Position numbers and translations under genes: made by a program
The notes under the pieces: model-generated
What the model saw: only the letters and a program-made list of their open reading frames with translations
What the model was told of the DNA's origin: nothing
Database searches by the model: none
Shown here: positions 11,052 to 21,837 of the stretch, one piece after another
How positions within the stretch are numbered: position 1 is the stretch's first letter
Layout: each line of letters opens with the position of its first letter
NCBI GenBank assembly: GCA_051294375.1
Contig: CM119266.1
Location: forward strand, 25,379,731 to 25,443,730
DNA: 64,000 nt
Origin: Paraspadella gotoi
Lineage: Eukaryota; Chaetognatha
Direction: 5' to 3'

Positions 11052-11722
11052 TTATTTTCTTTCCTCCTCTTGTTCGTCGTATTCTCTCATTAGCACATGC
11101 GCCCGTCTCTCGGGCAGGAGTGCCCGTGAGGTTGACATTCTCGCCTCCTCCTGCCCGCTACATCCTCTATTTCCTACGGATCCCAATGTTAGTTCAACAA
11201 CCTGCTCCATCTCTGCTCTCGTCTCGAGGTTTTCCCATGACTTTCTATCCAGCTTTTTCTCAAACTCCTTCTTTTCCTTTTCCTTGCGACTTTCTAACAG
11301 CATGATATTCGGCTTTTTAACCACTTATTTTCGTGGTAGAGTTGAGCTTTCTCATTTCTCAGTTTATGTATCTCTCTTTGGGCTCTCGTTTTGAACTCTG
11401 GTTTGCTCTTTCTCTCGTTTTCCTCAGGTCTCTCCCTTTCGTTTTTTCTCTCACTTTTTTCTTTTTCGATCCAAGCCTCACTTTTTTCCTTCTGCTTTGT
11501 CACCTCGTAGTTTCTTTTAATGTATAGGTTGAATTTCGACTTTGGCCATCCACGCGCCGCTGAAAATAACGGATGACGGTATTCATCCAGAGTTCGGTTT
11601 GTCGTCGTTTGTTGATCCGTCTCTAGGCAGCGTGCTTGCTTTGCGAACGAGGTTTTCTTCTTCTTACATTTAGTTTGGTTTACTTTGGTCCCGGGCGCTG
11701 AGCCTCGCATTCTAGCTAACAA
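11052..11722 (-). pseudogene. Coiled-coil (gag-like?) ORF of the repetitive element, unit 1
   Basis: Starting with an ATG in the conserved block, the - strand codes a lysine/arginine/glutamate-rich protein in two overlapping frames (11722-11294 and 11324-11052). The frame breaks near LKSRI, so at least one frameshift is present. The frame continues with homology to unit 2 (shared strings RALLPERRAHVLMREYDEQE). The heptad-like charged composition predicts a long coiled coil. A tail-like frame at 10944-10735 matches nothing I know. It could be a structural (Gag-like) protein of a retroelement, or something else; no catalytic domain is visible. Confidence 0.5.
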
Positions 11723-12178
11723 TTATTACACCGACGTAACCAAACAAACCATTTATTGAGGAACCATGTGTCGTAACAAAGTTAGAAACCTATAATAAAT
11801 CGAATATATCAACGTATTTTCCTATTGTTATACTACATTTTTACTGAAACCGTATATCTTTCGGTTCCCGGCTTCGACCAAGTATCGATCTCGAAAAATA
11901 CTATTACTTAAAGAAAATCAAAAAATCATTTCTCTCAGCAAATTTTCGATGCCGCACCTTCGTCTCCCAAATTTGGTATGCGCCGTTTCTTCTCCCCGCG
12001 GCGCTGATTTGGCGTCGCAACGTAACAAATTTTTCATGCCCCCAATTTCCTGAAATTCTACTCTGTCGGGCAACAGTGGCGGCGCTGTCCGGCGCCTCCT
12101 CCCCCGTAAAGCTGCGTCGTTCGCGTCAGAGTTTTCTGCACCGCTCGGCCCCACTACCGTCATCTTGATAACTGTGAT

Positions 12179-12679
12179 TTAGTCTCGTTCACCGCCGCCA
12201 CAGAGCCGGCTGCTTCCAAAGGCCGGCATTTTGCTTCTTGATGTTGAAGCTTCGTTCATATGCGTCTCGACCGGCCGCTTCTTTGGTTCCGGTCCCTGTA
12301 TCTCCATCTCTTGCCATCCTTGGTCTTTTGGCTTTTCCCAGCCTTTGGTTTCGCTCCTTTTGATCAATTTGATCTTTAGTTCTCCATTTGTTTCTCCTTT
12401 TGATTTGCTCGTGGTTTTCTCCTTGTGTTGATGTTCGGGCAGGAGTGCCCGTGAGGTTGTGACTTGTCCCTCCTCCCGCCTGTTGCTTTCTCCGTGTGTC
12501 TGCGTTTCTGTTGGCCCTCTTACTGGCTGAGTTGTCCGTGGCGTTGATTTTCTTTCCTCCTCTTGTTCATCGTATTCTCTCATTAGCACATGCGCCCGTC
12601 TCTCGGGCAGGAGTGCCCATGAGGTTGATATTCTCGCCTCCTCCTGCCTGCTCCATCCTATATTTCCTACGGATCCCAA
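12179..12679 (-). pseudogene. Coiled-coil ORF of the repetitive element, unit 2 C-terminal part
   Basis: A 166-codon frame on the - strand with an internal duplication (STSWALLPERRAHV near the start and TTSRALLPEHQH further on). It is collinear with unit 1 but keeps about 130 bases (12410-12540) deleted there. Highly charged, with no transmembrane or enzymatic motif. It is the best-preserved copy of this part of the element's protein. Confidence 0.5.
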
Positions 12680-13014
12680 TGTTAGTTCAACAACTCTGCT
12701 CCATCTCCGTTCTGTCTCGAGGTTTTCCCATGACTTTCTATCTAACTTTTCCTCGAACTCCTTCTTTTCCTTTTCTTTGGCACTTTCTAACAGCTGTATT
12801 CGGCTTTTTAACCACTTATTTTCGTGGTAGAGTTGAGCTCTCTCATTTTTCAGTTTATCTCTCTTTGGGCTCTCGTTTCGAACTCTGGTTCGCTCTTTCT
12901 CTTTCTCCTTTTCCTTTTTGATTCTCTCACTTTTTTCTTTGTCACCTCGTAGTTTCTTTTAATGTACAGGTTGAATTTCGACTTCGGCCATCCACGCGAC
13001 GCTGCTGCTTGTCT

Positions 13015-13245
13015 TCATTCCTCGCGGATGTCCAGCACGAGTTGAGGAATTGCTGTTATTTTGGCCCAACGGTGGTCAAAAACCCATTCGTCTTCGGTCC
13101 CCAGCGTTTTATCTATGATCGTCCTCTTTGCTGATGTGAGACTTCTCCGCTTTTCATCCGATCCTAGTAAAGTGCCTTGAATTCCTGGGTTAATTAAGAG
13201 TTTGTTAGTTATTTGGCAATAGTTTTTTTCATTTTTTCCTTTTAT
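13015..13245 (-). pseudogene. N-terminal ORF segment of unit 2, ended by in-frame TGA
   Basis: The - strand is open from about 13245 to a TGA at 13017-13015 (contains TLGTEDEWVFDHRWAKI then PQLVLDIREE). After the TGA the same frame runs straight into the RGWPKSKFNLYIKRNYEVTK segment shared with unit 1. The stop could be a CGA-to-TGA decay mutation. Unit 1 lacks this segment and has a different N-terminus. I do not recognise the protein. Confidence 0.45.
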
Positions 13246-13784
13246 TTAATTTCTTACCTCTGGCCAATTTTCTGGTGGCTGGAACTCAAGGTCGACGATC
13301 TCTTCCTGTTTCACCCTAAGGTCAATTGTCTTCGTATTGCATTTTTAACGATTCTTTTACGATTTTAAATAAAGAAGGAAAGAAAATGTTTCCCGTCGAT
13401 TTAAATATTCGAAAAAAACGGATGACGATATTCATCCAGAGTTCGGTTTGTCGTCGTTTGTTGATCTGTCTCTAGGCAGCGTGCTTTGCAAACGAGGTTT
13501 TCTTCTTCTTACGTTTAGTTTGGTTTACTTTGGTCCTGGGCGATCCCTAACGATTAATACACCGATGTAACCAAACAAACCATTTATTGAGGAACCATGT
13601 GTCGTAACAAAGTTAGAAACCTATAATAAATCGAATATATCAACGTATTTTCCTATTGTTATACTACATTTTTACTGTAACCGTACATCTTTCAGTTCCC
13701 GGCTTTGACCAAGTATCGATCTCGAAAAATACTATTACTGAAAGTTAAAGAAAATCAAAAAATCATTTCTCTCAGCAAATTTTC

Positions 13785-13809
13785 NNNNNNNNNNNNNNNN
13801 NNNNNNNNN
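13785..13809. other. Assembly gap, 25 N
   Basis: A 25-base N run truncates the third element block and abuts the left end of the giant inverted repeat. Confidence 1.
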
Positions 13810-13839
13810 CAAAGATGATGAGGCGATGTTTTACTAATT

Positions 13840-13913
<74 letters not shown>

Positions 13914-14008
13914 CGTGGGTGTGACATTTTGGTTTTTCCCCGTCGCGATATCTCTCTTCCAATCTTTTCCTTCGTTGTCTCTTCCTCCTGTTTTTTATTT
14001 GTTCCATC

Positions 14009-14082
<74 letters not shown>

Positions 14083-14610
14083 TTTCGGTGCCCACGGAGG
14101 GCGAAGAGCGCCGGCCTTTGAAACTTGCCGGCGCCAGAAACGAGAAGCCGGTTTAGCCGATGGCGGCGAAAGACGTAACACAGTAACTATGCCTTTGAAG
14201 ATACTGGCTTCTTTAAAAATGCGGCGCCGACGAATGAAGATTTTTGAAAGAGAAACCAGAAGGAGAGAAAAATGTTTTTTATCTTATTTTTTATTATTTC
14301 TTTTTTTCTTTTTTTCGGGAGGAAATCAAGAAGTGGCGGTGGCGCCCTTTGAAGAGAGACATTGGTCGCCTGGGAAAGATAACACACGTCTCTCTCTCTC
14401 TCTCTCTCTCATTCTTTACCCCCTCCTCATTTAAGATACTTGCCCTGACTGCAAACTTTTTTCTCTTCATAGTTTTCATCTCTTTTTTCTTTATCTGGGT
14501 CCGTTGACATCATTAGCAGTCGTCATCGTCGTCGCTCATCATCACGTTCTTCAATCGTCGTCTTCGTCACGTTCGTACTATTCGTCTGTCGTCGTCATAA
14601 CGTCGCTCGT

Positions 14611-14693
<83 letters not shown>

Positions 14694-15820
14694 TTGAAGA
14701 CAAAATAATAATCATTCACATTAGGGCAAATCAACGAGACATGAATGATTTACACTTTATTTATAATGTATTAAAACATGATTATTATACTAAATTTATT
14801 TTGTTCATTTATTACACAAGTAAAATTTGGTTCAAACTAACAAGGCTTCCCAAACCAGATTCAGAAAATTATCCCTTATTTGACGTACATTTAAACAGTT
14901 AAAAAAATCGTTTAGTGAGGATAAAAAATTGAAATTAAAAACAGGAGGTAAAAACATAACTTATTACTCACGAGCTGTAAAAACCCTCAAATTATCTTAG
15001 TTAAAACTTAAATGTTACTATGTTTATTCCTCGAAAACGATACTCAAATTACATCCGAGTTATCTTCTTAGACGACGCAAGTCGACATCCGGGTTTTCAT
15101 TTCTATTCTTTGGAGTCAACGAAGACATTTTATCGTCGCTGTTAACCTCATCTCACCATCGAATCATCTTATAGTCAGTAGTCACCCACCCGAACCATTC
15201 TCATCCTCCTTTTCTTACTCATCCTCTTCCTATTCCTCCCCTTCCTCTTCTTCTTCTCCCTCCCCTCCTCTTCTCCTCATCTTCCTCACCTTCTTTTTCT
15301 TCCTCCTCCTCCTCTTCTTCCTCCCCTCGTCTTCTTCCTCATCTTCCTCTTCTTCCTCATTCTCTTCTTCCTTCACCTCCTCTTCTTCCTCATCCTCTTC
15401 TCCCTCCCATTCATTTTCTTCCTCATCCTCCTCTTCTTCCTCCCCCTCATCTTCCTCTTCTCAACCCCCTTCTCTTTTTCCTCATCTTCCTCTTCTCCCT
15501 CCCCTTCATTTTCTTTCTCCACCTCCTCTTCTCCCGCCCCCTCCTCTTCTTCCTCCTCCTCCAATTCTCCCTCCCCTCCTCTTCTTCCTCTTCCCATCTC
15601 TTCTTCCACTCATCTCCTCTTTTCCTCTTCTTTTTTCTTCTTCCTTCTTCTTAATCTTCCTCACCCTTCCCACCTCTTTCTCCACCCACGTCGTCTCCGC
15701 ATTGAATCGATATATGAAAACGACGATGAAGACGACGACGAAAATGATGATCATGATATAAACGAGCCAGTCCAAATGTAAAGACAGGCGAGCCAACGCG
15801 GCGGCGCGGACGCGGCGCCG
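13810..15820. repeat. Giant inverted repeat, left arm
   Basis: About 2 kb that reappears as its reverse complement at 15907-18199. Contents: (AG)n at 13849-13906, (TC)n at 14012-14077 and 14390-14410, (CGT)n at 14611-14693, a unique AT-rich block 14700-15180 and a CCT/CTT tract 15200-15680. The unique blocks are nearly identical between arms, but 14520-14610 differs clearly and the (CGT)n lengths differ. Open frames inside are microsatellite shadows; the same 96-residue frame occurs in both arms. Confidence 0.9.
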
Positions 15821-15906
15821 GGCATGAAAAATTCGTTATGTTGCGACGCCAAATCAGCGCCGCGGGGAGAAGAATACCGAATTTGGGAGACGAAGGAGCG
15901 GCATCG
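15821..15906. repeat. Spacer of the giant inverted repeat, piece of the 9.6-13.8 kb element
   Basis: The 86-base spacer, read on the - strand, matches 11948-12040 (gatgccgc...cttcgtctcccaaatt...ccccgcggcgctgatttggcgtcgcaac). The inverted repeat therefore turns around inside a copy of the repetitive element. Confidence 0.8.
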
Positions 15907-17028
15907 CCGCGTCCGCGCCGCCGCGTTGGCTCGCCTGTCTTTACATTTGGACTGGCTCGTTTATATCATGATCATCATTTTCGTCGTCGTCTTCATCGTC
16001 GTTTTCATATATCGATTCAATGCGGAGACGACGTGGGTGGAGAAAGAGGTGGGAAGGGTGAGGAAGATTAAGAAGAAGGAAGAAGAAAAAAGAAGAGGAA
16101 AAGAGGAGATGAGTGGAAGAAGAGATGGGAAGAGGAAGAAGAGGAGGGGAGGGAGAATTGGAGGAGGAGGAAGAAGAGGAGGGGGCGGGAGAAGAGGAGG
16201 TGGAGAAAGAAAATGAAGGGGAGGGAGAAGAGGAAGATGAGGAAAAAGAGAAGGGGGTTGAGAAGAGGAAGATGAGGGGGAGGAAGAAGAGGAGGATGAG
16301 GAAGAAAATGAATGGGAGGGAGAAGAGGATGAGGAAGAAGAGGAGGTGAAGGAAGAAGAGAATGAGGAAGAAGAGGAAGATGAGAAGAAGACGAGGGGAG
16401 GAAGAAGAGGAGGAGGAGGAAGAAAAAGAAGGTGAGGAAGATGAGGAGAAGAGGAGGGGAGGGAGAAGAAGAAGAGGAAGGGGAGGAATAGGAAGAGGAT
16501 GAGTAAGAAAAGGAGGATGAGAATGGTTCGGGTGGGTGACTACTGACTATAAGATGATTCGATGGTGAGATGAGGTTAACAGCGACGATAAAATGTCTTC
16601 GTTGACTCCAAAGAATAGAAATGAAAACCCGGATGTCGACTTGCGTCGTCTTAAGAAGATAACTCGGATGTAATTTGAGTATCGTTTTCGAGGAATAAAC
16701 ATAGTAACATTTAAGTTTTAACTAAGATAATTTGAGGGTTTTTACAGCTCGTGAGTAATAAGTTATGTTTTTACCTCCTGTTTTTAATTTCAATTTTTTA
16801 TCCTCACTAAACGATTTTTTTAACTGTTTAAATGTACGTCAAATAAGGGATAATTTTCTGAATCTGGTTTGGGAAGCCTTGTTAGTTTGAACCAAATTTT
16901 ACTTGTGTAATAAATGAACAAAATAAATTTAGTATAATAATCATGTTTTAATACATTATAAATAAAGTGTAAATCATTCATGTCTCGTTGATTTGCCCTA
17001 ATGTGAATGATTATTATTTTGTCTTCAA

Positions 17029-17079
<51 letters not shown>

Positions 17080-18199
17080 AGACGACGACGACGCACGACG
17101 ACGACGACGACGACGGACGACGGACGACGACGCGATGCACGAGCGATTAATACGAAGACGACGTTGATGATGATGACGACGACGATGACGACTGCTAATG
17201 ATGTCAACGGACCCCAGATAAAGAAAAAAGGAGAAAACTATGAAGAGAAAAAAAGTTTGCAGTCAGGGCAAGTATCTTAAATGAGGAGGGGGTAAAGAAT
17301 GAGAGAGAGAGAGAGAGAGACGTGTGTTATCTTTCCCAGGCGACCAATGTCTCTCTTCAAAGGGCGCCACCGCCACTTCTTGATTTCCTCCCGAAAAAAA
17401 AGAAAAAAAGAAAATAATAAAAAATAAGATAAAAAACATTTTTCTCTCCTTCTGGTTTCTCTTTCAAAAATCTTCATTCGTCGGCGCCGCATTTTTAAAG
17501 AAGCCAGTATCTTCAAAGGCATAGTTACTGTGTTACGTCTTTCGCCGCCATCGGCTAAACCGGCTTCTCGTTTCTGGCGCCGGCGTTTCAAAGGCCCGGC
17601 GCTCTTCGCCCTCCGTGGCACCGAAAGAATTGAGAGAGAGAGANNNNNNNNNNNNNNNNNNNNNNNNNNNNNNNNNNNNNNNNNNNNNNNNNNNNNNNNN
17701 NNNNNNNNNNNNNNNNNNNNNNNNNNNNNNNNNNNNNNNNNNNNNNNNNNNNNNNNNNNNNNNNNNNNNNNNNNNNNNNNNNNNNNNNNNNNNNNNNNNN
17801 NNNNNNNNNNNNNNNNNNNNNNNNNNNNNNNNNNNNNNNNNNNNNNNNNNNNNNNNNNNNNNNNNNNNNNNNNNNNNNNNNNNNNNNNNNNNNNNNNNNN
17901 NNNNNNNNNNNNNNNNNNNNNNNNNNNNNNNNNNNNNNNNNNNNNNNNNNNNNNNNNNNNNNNNNNNNNNNNNNNNNNNNNNNNNNNNNNNNNNNNNNNN
18001 NNNNNNNNNNNNNNNNNNNNNNNNNNNNNNNNNNNNNNNNNNNNNNNNNNNNNNNNNNNNNNNNNNNNNNNNNNNNNNNNNNNNNNNNNNNNNNNNNNNN
18101 NNNNNNNNNNNNNNNNNNNNNNNNNNNNNNNNNNNNNNNNNNNNNNNNNNNNNNNNNNNNNNNNNNNNNNNNNNNNNNNNNNNNNNNNNNTCATCGCCT
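15907..18199. repeat. Giant inverted repeat, right arm (contains 547-N gap)
   Basis: Reverse complement of the left arm, with the (CGT)n counterpart at about 17030-17150. The distal part, equivalent to 13830-14070 of the left arm, is hidden by the N run 17644-18190. Homology ends near 18199 (catcgcct). Confidence 0.9.
17644..18190. other. Assembly gap, 547 N
   Basis: The gap begins inside an (AG)n array and ends near the arm terminus. Confidence 1.
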
Positions 18200-18284
18200 T
18201 GTTTCCCCATCTTGTTTGTTTCAATCTGTAATTTAAACAGATTCGTTTGTTTTGTTTTCGTTTTATTCGTTTCATCTTACAATT

Positions 18285-18312
18285 CGTCGTCGTCATCGTC
18301 GTCGTCGTCGTC
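18285..18312. repeat. (CGT)n microsatellite
   Basis: Short trinucleotide array. Confidence 0.9.
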
Positions 18313-18451
18313 GCTGGCCCACCCGGGCTTCAATTTAACCCACAGAAGTAAAAAAGTTTTGGTGACACCATCGTTGTCTTCATCTTCTCCGTCGCCGCCA
18401 TTTTTCTCGTTCAACCCCAAAAATAGCAGTAATTTGGACTCTCCTTTCTCT

Positions 18452-18531
<80 letters not shown>

Positions 18532-18534
18532 TCT
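18452..18534. repeat. (TC)n microsatellite
   Basis: Near-perfect array of about 40 repeats. Confidence 0.95.
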
Positions 18535-18811
18535 CGATGTCGAGTCGTAAAAATAGTTGATAATTTTTTAGCTCCTTTTTTTCCCCGATTCACATTAAAA
18601 TTGATAAACCGGAGGAGGGAAAAGACATTTTTCTTCCTTTTAATATCTTTTTTAATACCTTTTTTAAAATATCTTCCTTAATATCTTCTTCTGGGCAGCG
18701 AGAATCGAGTTACGAGAGGAATAAACTATAAGGGAGACGATGTGTAGAAGAAGTTGAGGTTTTACGTCGTCGGATTCATCACTTAATTAAAATTTCTCAT
18801 CGTCATCAATG

Positions 18812-19050
18812 TTATGAAATTGGTACAACCAATATAGAATTATCCATTCATTTACTAAATAAGCTACATATCTTGCCCTTGACTTTGGACAGGCTTTGAT
18901 AGTTTAAGGCCTCCATCACTCTCACAAGATAATGACATGGCAGGTCCCTGCAAGCTTTCAATCAAGACTCTCTCAGTCTCGTTTATTCACCCCCAGAGTA
19001 CTTGGCTTCTCTATCAATGAAGTGGTATAATATTCAATTGTATGGAAAGA
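18812..19050. repeat. Dispersed repeat family, divergent member
   Basis: This segment (atgaaattggtacaaccaatatag ... tgacatggcaggtccctgcaagctttcaatcaagactct ... tcaatgaagtggtata) matches a segment in the receptor intron at 38173-38380, 45168-45380 and 63597-63810 at roughly 80-85 percent by eye. It is outside the recent duplications, so this is an older interspersed family. No terminal repeats or coding potential are evident. Confidence 0.8.
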
Positions 19051-19850
19051 CCACTCCATTAAGTATTTGATCGGGGAATACTGTCTACTGTCTAGTGCCT
19101 AGTACTCCGCCCTTGCATTAAAATACAAGGAAATACAAAGAGCTAAATTATAATTTATATTATTCGTCGTCGTTCTCTTCTCTTCGAAATTGTCCTGGTT
19201 GTCGTCTTGTTAATTTCGTCATTGTCCTTTTGTCTTTTTCATCTTCCTTTTCGTCCCCTTTGTCAGCCTTTGTCGTCGTCGTTGTTCTCGACCCTCGTTT
19301 TAATTATCTTTCATCATCTTTGTCTTTGTCATCTTCGTTCCCTTTTGTCATCCCGAAGCCGCCCATTAATGCTGCGCCATTTGTTAGAGATTCTTTTTTT
19401 TTTATCTTCTGATAGATGGAAGCACCAGTTGGAATTTTGCCCGAAAACAAAAGTTTTTTTTTCCGAGGGAAAACCTGGATTCTTTCCATATATCGTGTTT
19501 GTTTGTTTATTTTTGTATTTCAACGTTTCTTAATTTAATCTCATCCATTCGCAAAATGTAAAGACTGAATAGTGTAAATTTCCTTTACTACCGGTTGAGT
19601 CGGATCACCATGTAGTAAATGCATTAAACTTGAGGTCGTCGACATTCAGTTTAATCGTCTCTCTTTACCAGTTCCACTTCCACTTCCATTGGGTTTTTTT
19701 TTTTCTCGCTTCATTTTCTCTCCGTTTGTCTTTTTTCTCCCCACCGCCCCCCCAGCCCATAGTTATCTCCCTCCCTCTTACTCAACCGCTCCCTCTCTCT
19801 CTCTCTTTTCACGTAATTATAACAAGACTTGAATTTCCTCACTTAACAAT
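19051..19850. other. Receptor intron, no feature recognised
   Basis: AT- and CT-rich intronic sequence; the open frames at 19207-19533 have no domain or splice context. Confidence 0.5.
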
Positions 19851-19852
19851 AC

Positions 19853-19925
19853 ATGAGCCCTGTATTAGCGCATTGGACTAACGCTTCATCTATATACCCA
19901 ATGGAGCCGGGTCCTAGCCCTGGTC
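19853..19925 (+). mobile_element. tRNA-like SINE head (candidate)
   Basis: attagcgcattgg resembles a Pol III A box and gggtcctagcccttgg-like sequence about 45 bases on (gggtcctagccc) resembles a B box, the spacing found in tRNAs. Stems are too degraded for a functional tRNA. It is probably the 5' head of a tRNA-derived SINE; the tail boundary is not visible. Confidence 0.4.
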
Positions 19926-20183
19926 GCAACGGTCCTTGCAGAAGGAGAGAGTGGCCGGTTAAATCACTGGTAGCAAACTGCAACTGACGGAAAATCTTTC
20001 ACATTATCTGGACACACTAAGTGTCGATGGAGGCTTTCCACATTGTCAGAGGGGCCTTGGCGACCCCCTCTCCTCTCGGACACTTCAACTCCCCTTTTTC
20101 CTTTCTTACTAAATCACCTTCTTTCAATTAATCTCACTCCCCACTCCCCACTGCCCTTCACTGCCCCCTCCCCTCACCCGCAG

Positions 20184-20267
20184 GTCCGTCCGGCCCGGTC
20201 TCCGACCCGATCTACTTTCAAACCACCAACGCCCCCACCGCAGGCGACGTTTACAACTTTACGCCAG
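20184..20267 (+). CDS. Muscarinic receptor-like GPCR, ectodomain exon
   Basis: An 84-base exon with acceptor ctcacccgcag and donor g|gtgaaa, phase 1 at both ends. It reads PSGPVSDPIYFQTTNAPTAG then DVYNFTP, with an NFT sequon. Rich in Pro/Thr/Ser, as expected of a disordered extracellular N-terminus. It is preceded by a long pyrimidine-rich tract. Joined to 8497 and 20878 it keeps one open frame. Confidence 0.7.
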
Positions 20268-20877
20268 GTGAAAACGCGGGCTTGGCGACGGTTATCGATT
20301 ATTGCGTCGGAGTGAGAAGTGTGACGCTTCTCTGTCTGTCGGTCTGTAAATATATAACGTTAAAAAAGTAAGCTTAAAAAGGCAAAAAAATGTTACGGAA
20401 AAAGGTTTTGTGGTTTAAATCACAGCTTGAATTAGGATCGAGCCAAAGAGGAGGAAAAGAAGGAAGAGGAGAAGCAGCATCAAGAGCAACGGGAGGAAAA
20501 AGAAGAGGAGAGAAAAAAGAATGAGAGAACTAGGCGACTATTATTGATTATTATTGACTATAATTCACTACATTTGAATAAAATGGTTTTTTTTAACTAG
20601 AAACCAGCCCACAACACGGCGTTACTGTTACCTCCACTACTCCCTTCTAAAAGTTCGCACAAAAGACCGCTTTATTTGTAATCTATGTTCTATGGAAGAA
20701 ATCATTAAATTATAATCACGATATTTTTTTTTTAATCTCATCTCTTCCAGCTTCTTTCACCTTAGTCTTACCTGTCACAATCACTGACTTTTCCCCCCTT
20801 CCTCCCTCACCCACTCTCCCTCCCTCCCTACCTCCCCCTCCACCCCTTTTCCTCCCTCTTTGACTCGATCGTCTCAG

Positions 20878-21024
20878 GTCGACCTGACGAGTTGTCGATC
20901 GACCCGACCCACGACGGCGTCTCGACCCTGAAGGCACGAACCTTTCCGAGTCTGGAGCCGGAGGCCGACTCCATCGATCCCATCTCGGTGTGGACGTCGA
21001 CGCCGTGGACGCCGGACGCTGGAG
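20878..21024 (+). CDS. Muscarinic receptor-like GPCR, ectodomain exon
   Basis: A 147-base exon with acceptor gatcgtctcag and donor g|gttgat (weak), phase 1 to phase 1. It codes 49 residues rich in Asp, Pro, Ser and Thr (for example RPDELSIDPTHDGVSTLKA and WTSTPWTPDAG). There is no hydrophobic segment, consistent with an extracellular stalk. The assignment rests on phase and frame continuity with the next exon, which does carry a recognisable transmembrane segment. Confidence 0.7.
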
Positions 21025-21298
21025 GTTGATGGATGAAGGGAGCAATCAAATCGATCAATCCATCAATCAATAAAGTCCAATCATTCAAATCAATTAATCA
21101 ATCAGTTAACCGAATTTGTTAATCGCTAAAAATAAATCCAAAACTTAATTATTAAATTCGTAAAAACCAAAATAAAATTATCCATTCATATGCTATATTG
21201 TCCCCGACTTAAATAATAAATTAATCAATTCAATCATGTCGATCAAAAAACCAATTTGCACAAACAATCGATCAATCAAACTTTCCCTCTCGTCCAAG

Positions 21299-21457
21299 AC
21301 CCCGATTGGTACTACAACTACTCCATGGGCGACAACTTCACCTTCGTGGAGACCAACCTCTCCAACGGTTCGTCGACGGGATTCCAGCCAAAGTACGACA
21401 CCTGGCAGATCGTCGTCATCTCCGTCATCGTTTCCGTCTTGAGCCTCATCACCATCG
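21299..21457 (+). CDS. Muscarinic receptor-like GPCR, juxtamembrane and TM1 exon
   Basis: A 159-base exon (53 codons) with acceptor cgtccaag and donor g|gtgaga, phase 1 to phase 1. The first half is ectodomain with four N-glycosylation sequons (NYS, NFT, NLS, NGS). The second half is hydrophobic TM1 (WQIVVISVIVSVLSLITI). The junction to the next receptor exon (63031 and its copies) gives Gly-Gly-Asn-Leu, the GN motif at the end of TM1 in class A receptors. This continuity is the key link between the ectodomain exons and the TM2 exon about 16 kb or more downstream. Confidence 0.85.
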
Positions 21458-21763
21458 GTGAGATGCGATTCTCCATTTTCAATTCAAATGTGATGCGAAG
21501 AATAAAGATTGGATGAGACGTCGTCGGTTAAAATTAAAAAGTAAATAAAAAACAACGGAGAGATAGAAAACAAAACATTGAACTTCGTCTCTGATCGCAT
21601 TTCTCGCTCGAGAATCTTCAGATGCGATCAGAGAAAATCGTCTCGAGTCGCATTCCTTCTCTCCTCCTCTTATTTCTAATCCCGCGGGTCTTAATTTCAA
21701 ATCCGACGCTGATCTCTTTTTTCCTCTATTCCATTACCCTCTCTCTCTCTCTCTCTCCTCTCT

Positions 21764-21837
<74 letters not shown>

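Larger units (their letters stand above)
9644..13784 (-). mobile_element. Tandem array of an unclassified repetitive element
   Basis: A conserved block of about 260-300 bp (from ctttggtcccgggcgctgag through ccaaacaaaccatttattga to the cttcgtctcccaaatt region) occurs at 9644-9943, 11684-11971 and 13528-13784, the last cut by a gap. Between the blocks lie two homologous interiors (spacings 2040 and 1844 bp), each with deletions the other lacks. This block-interior-block-interior-block order looks like a tandem LTR-type array, but I find no TG..CA termini, target duplication, reverse transcriptase or integrase. The only coding potential is a charged coiled-coil protein on the - strand. The class is undetermined. 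Confidence 0.6.

Noticed and set aside
13195-13320. Two-exon gene on - strand (VDLEFQPPENWPE spliced into the element ORF)
   Set aside because: The candidate donor and acceptor do not match in phase; the downstream frame is already open without splicing.
13834-14181. Ser-Leu-rich or Arg-Glu-rich proteins across AG/TC arrays (here and at about 25 other arrays)
   Set aside because: They are six-frame shadows of dinucleotide repeats, open on both strands at once, with no splice or domain support.
15506-15796. Apparent membrane protein occurring in both palindrome arms (DWLVYIMIIIFVVVFIVVF)
   Set aside because: The hydrophobic stretch comes from GTC/ATC-rich DNA and continues into purine repeats; its recurrence only reflects the inverted repeat.
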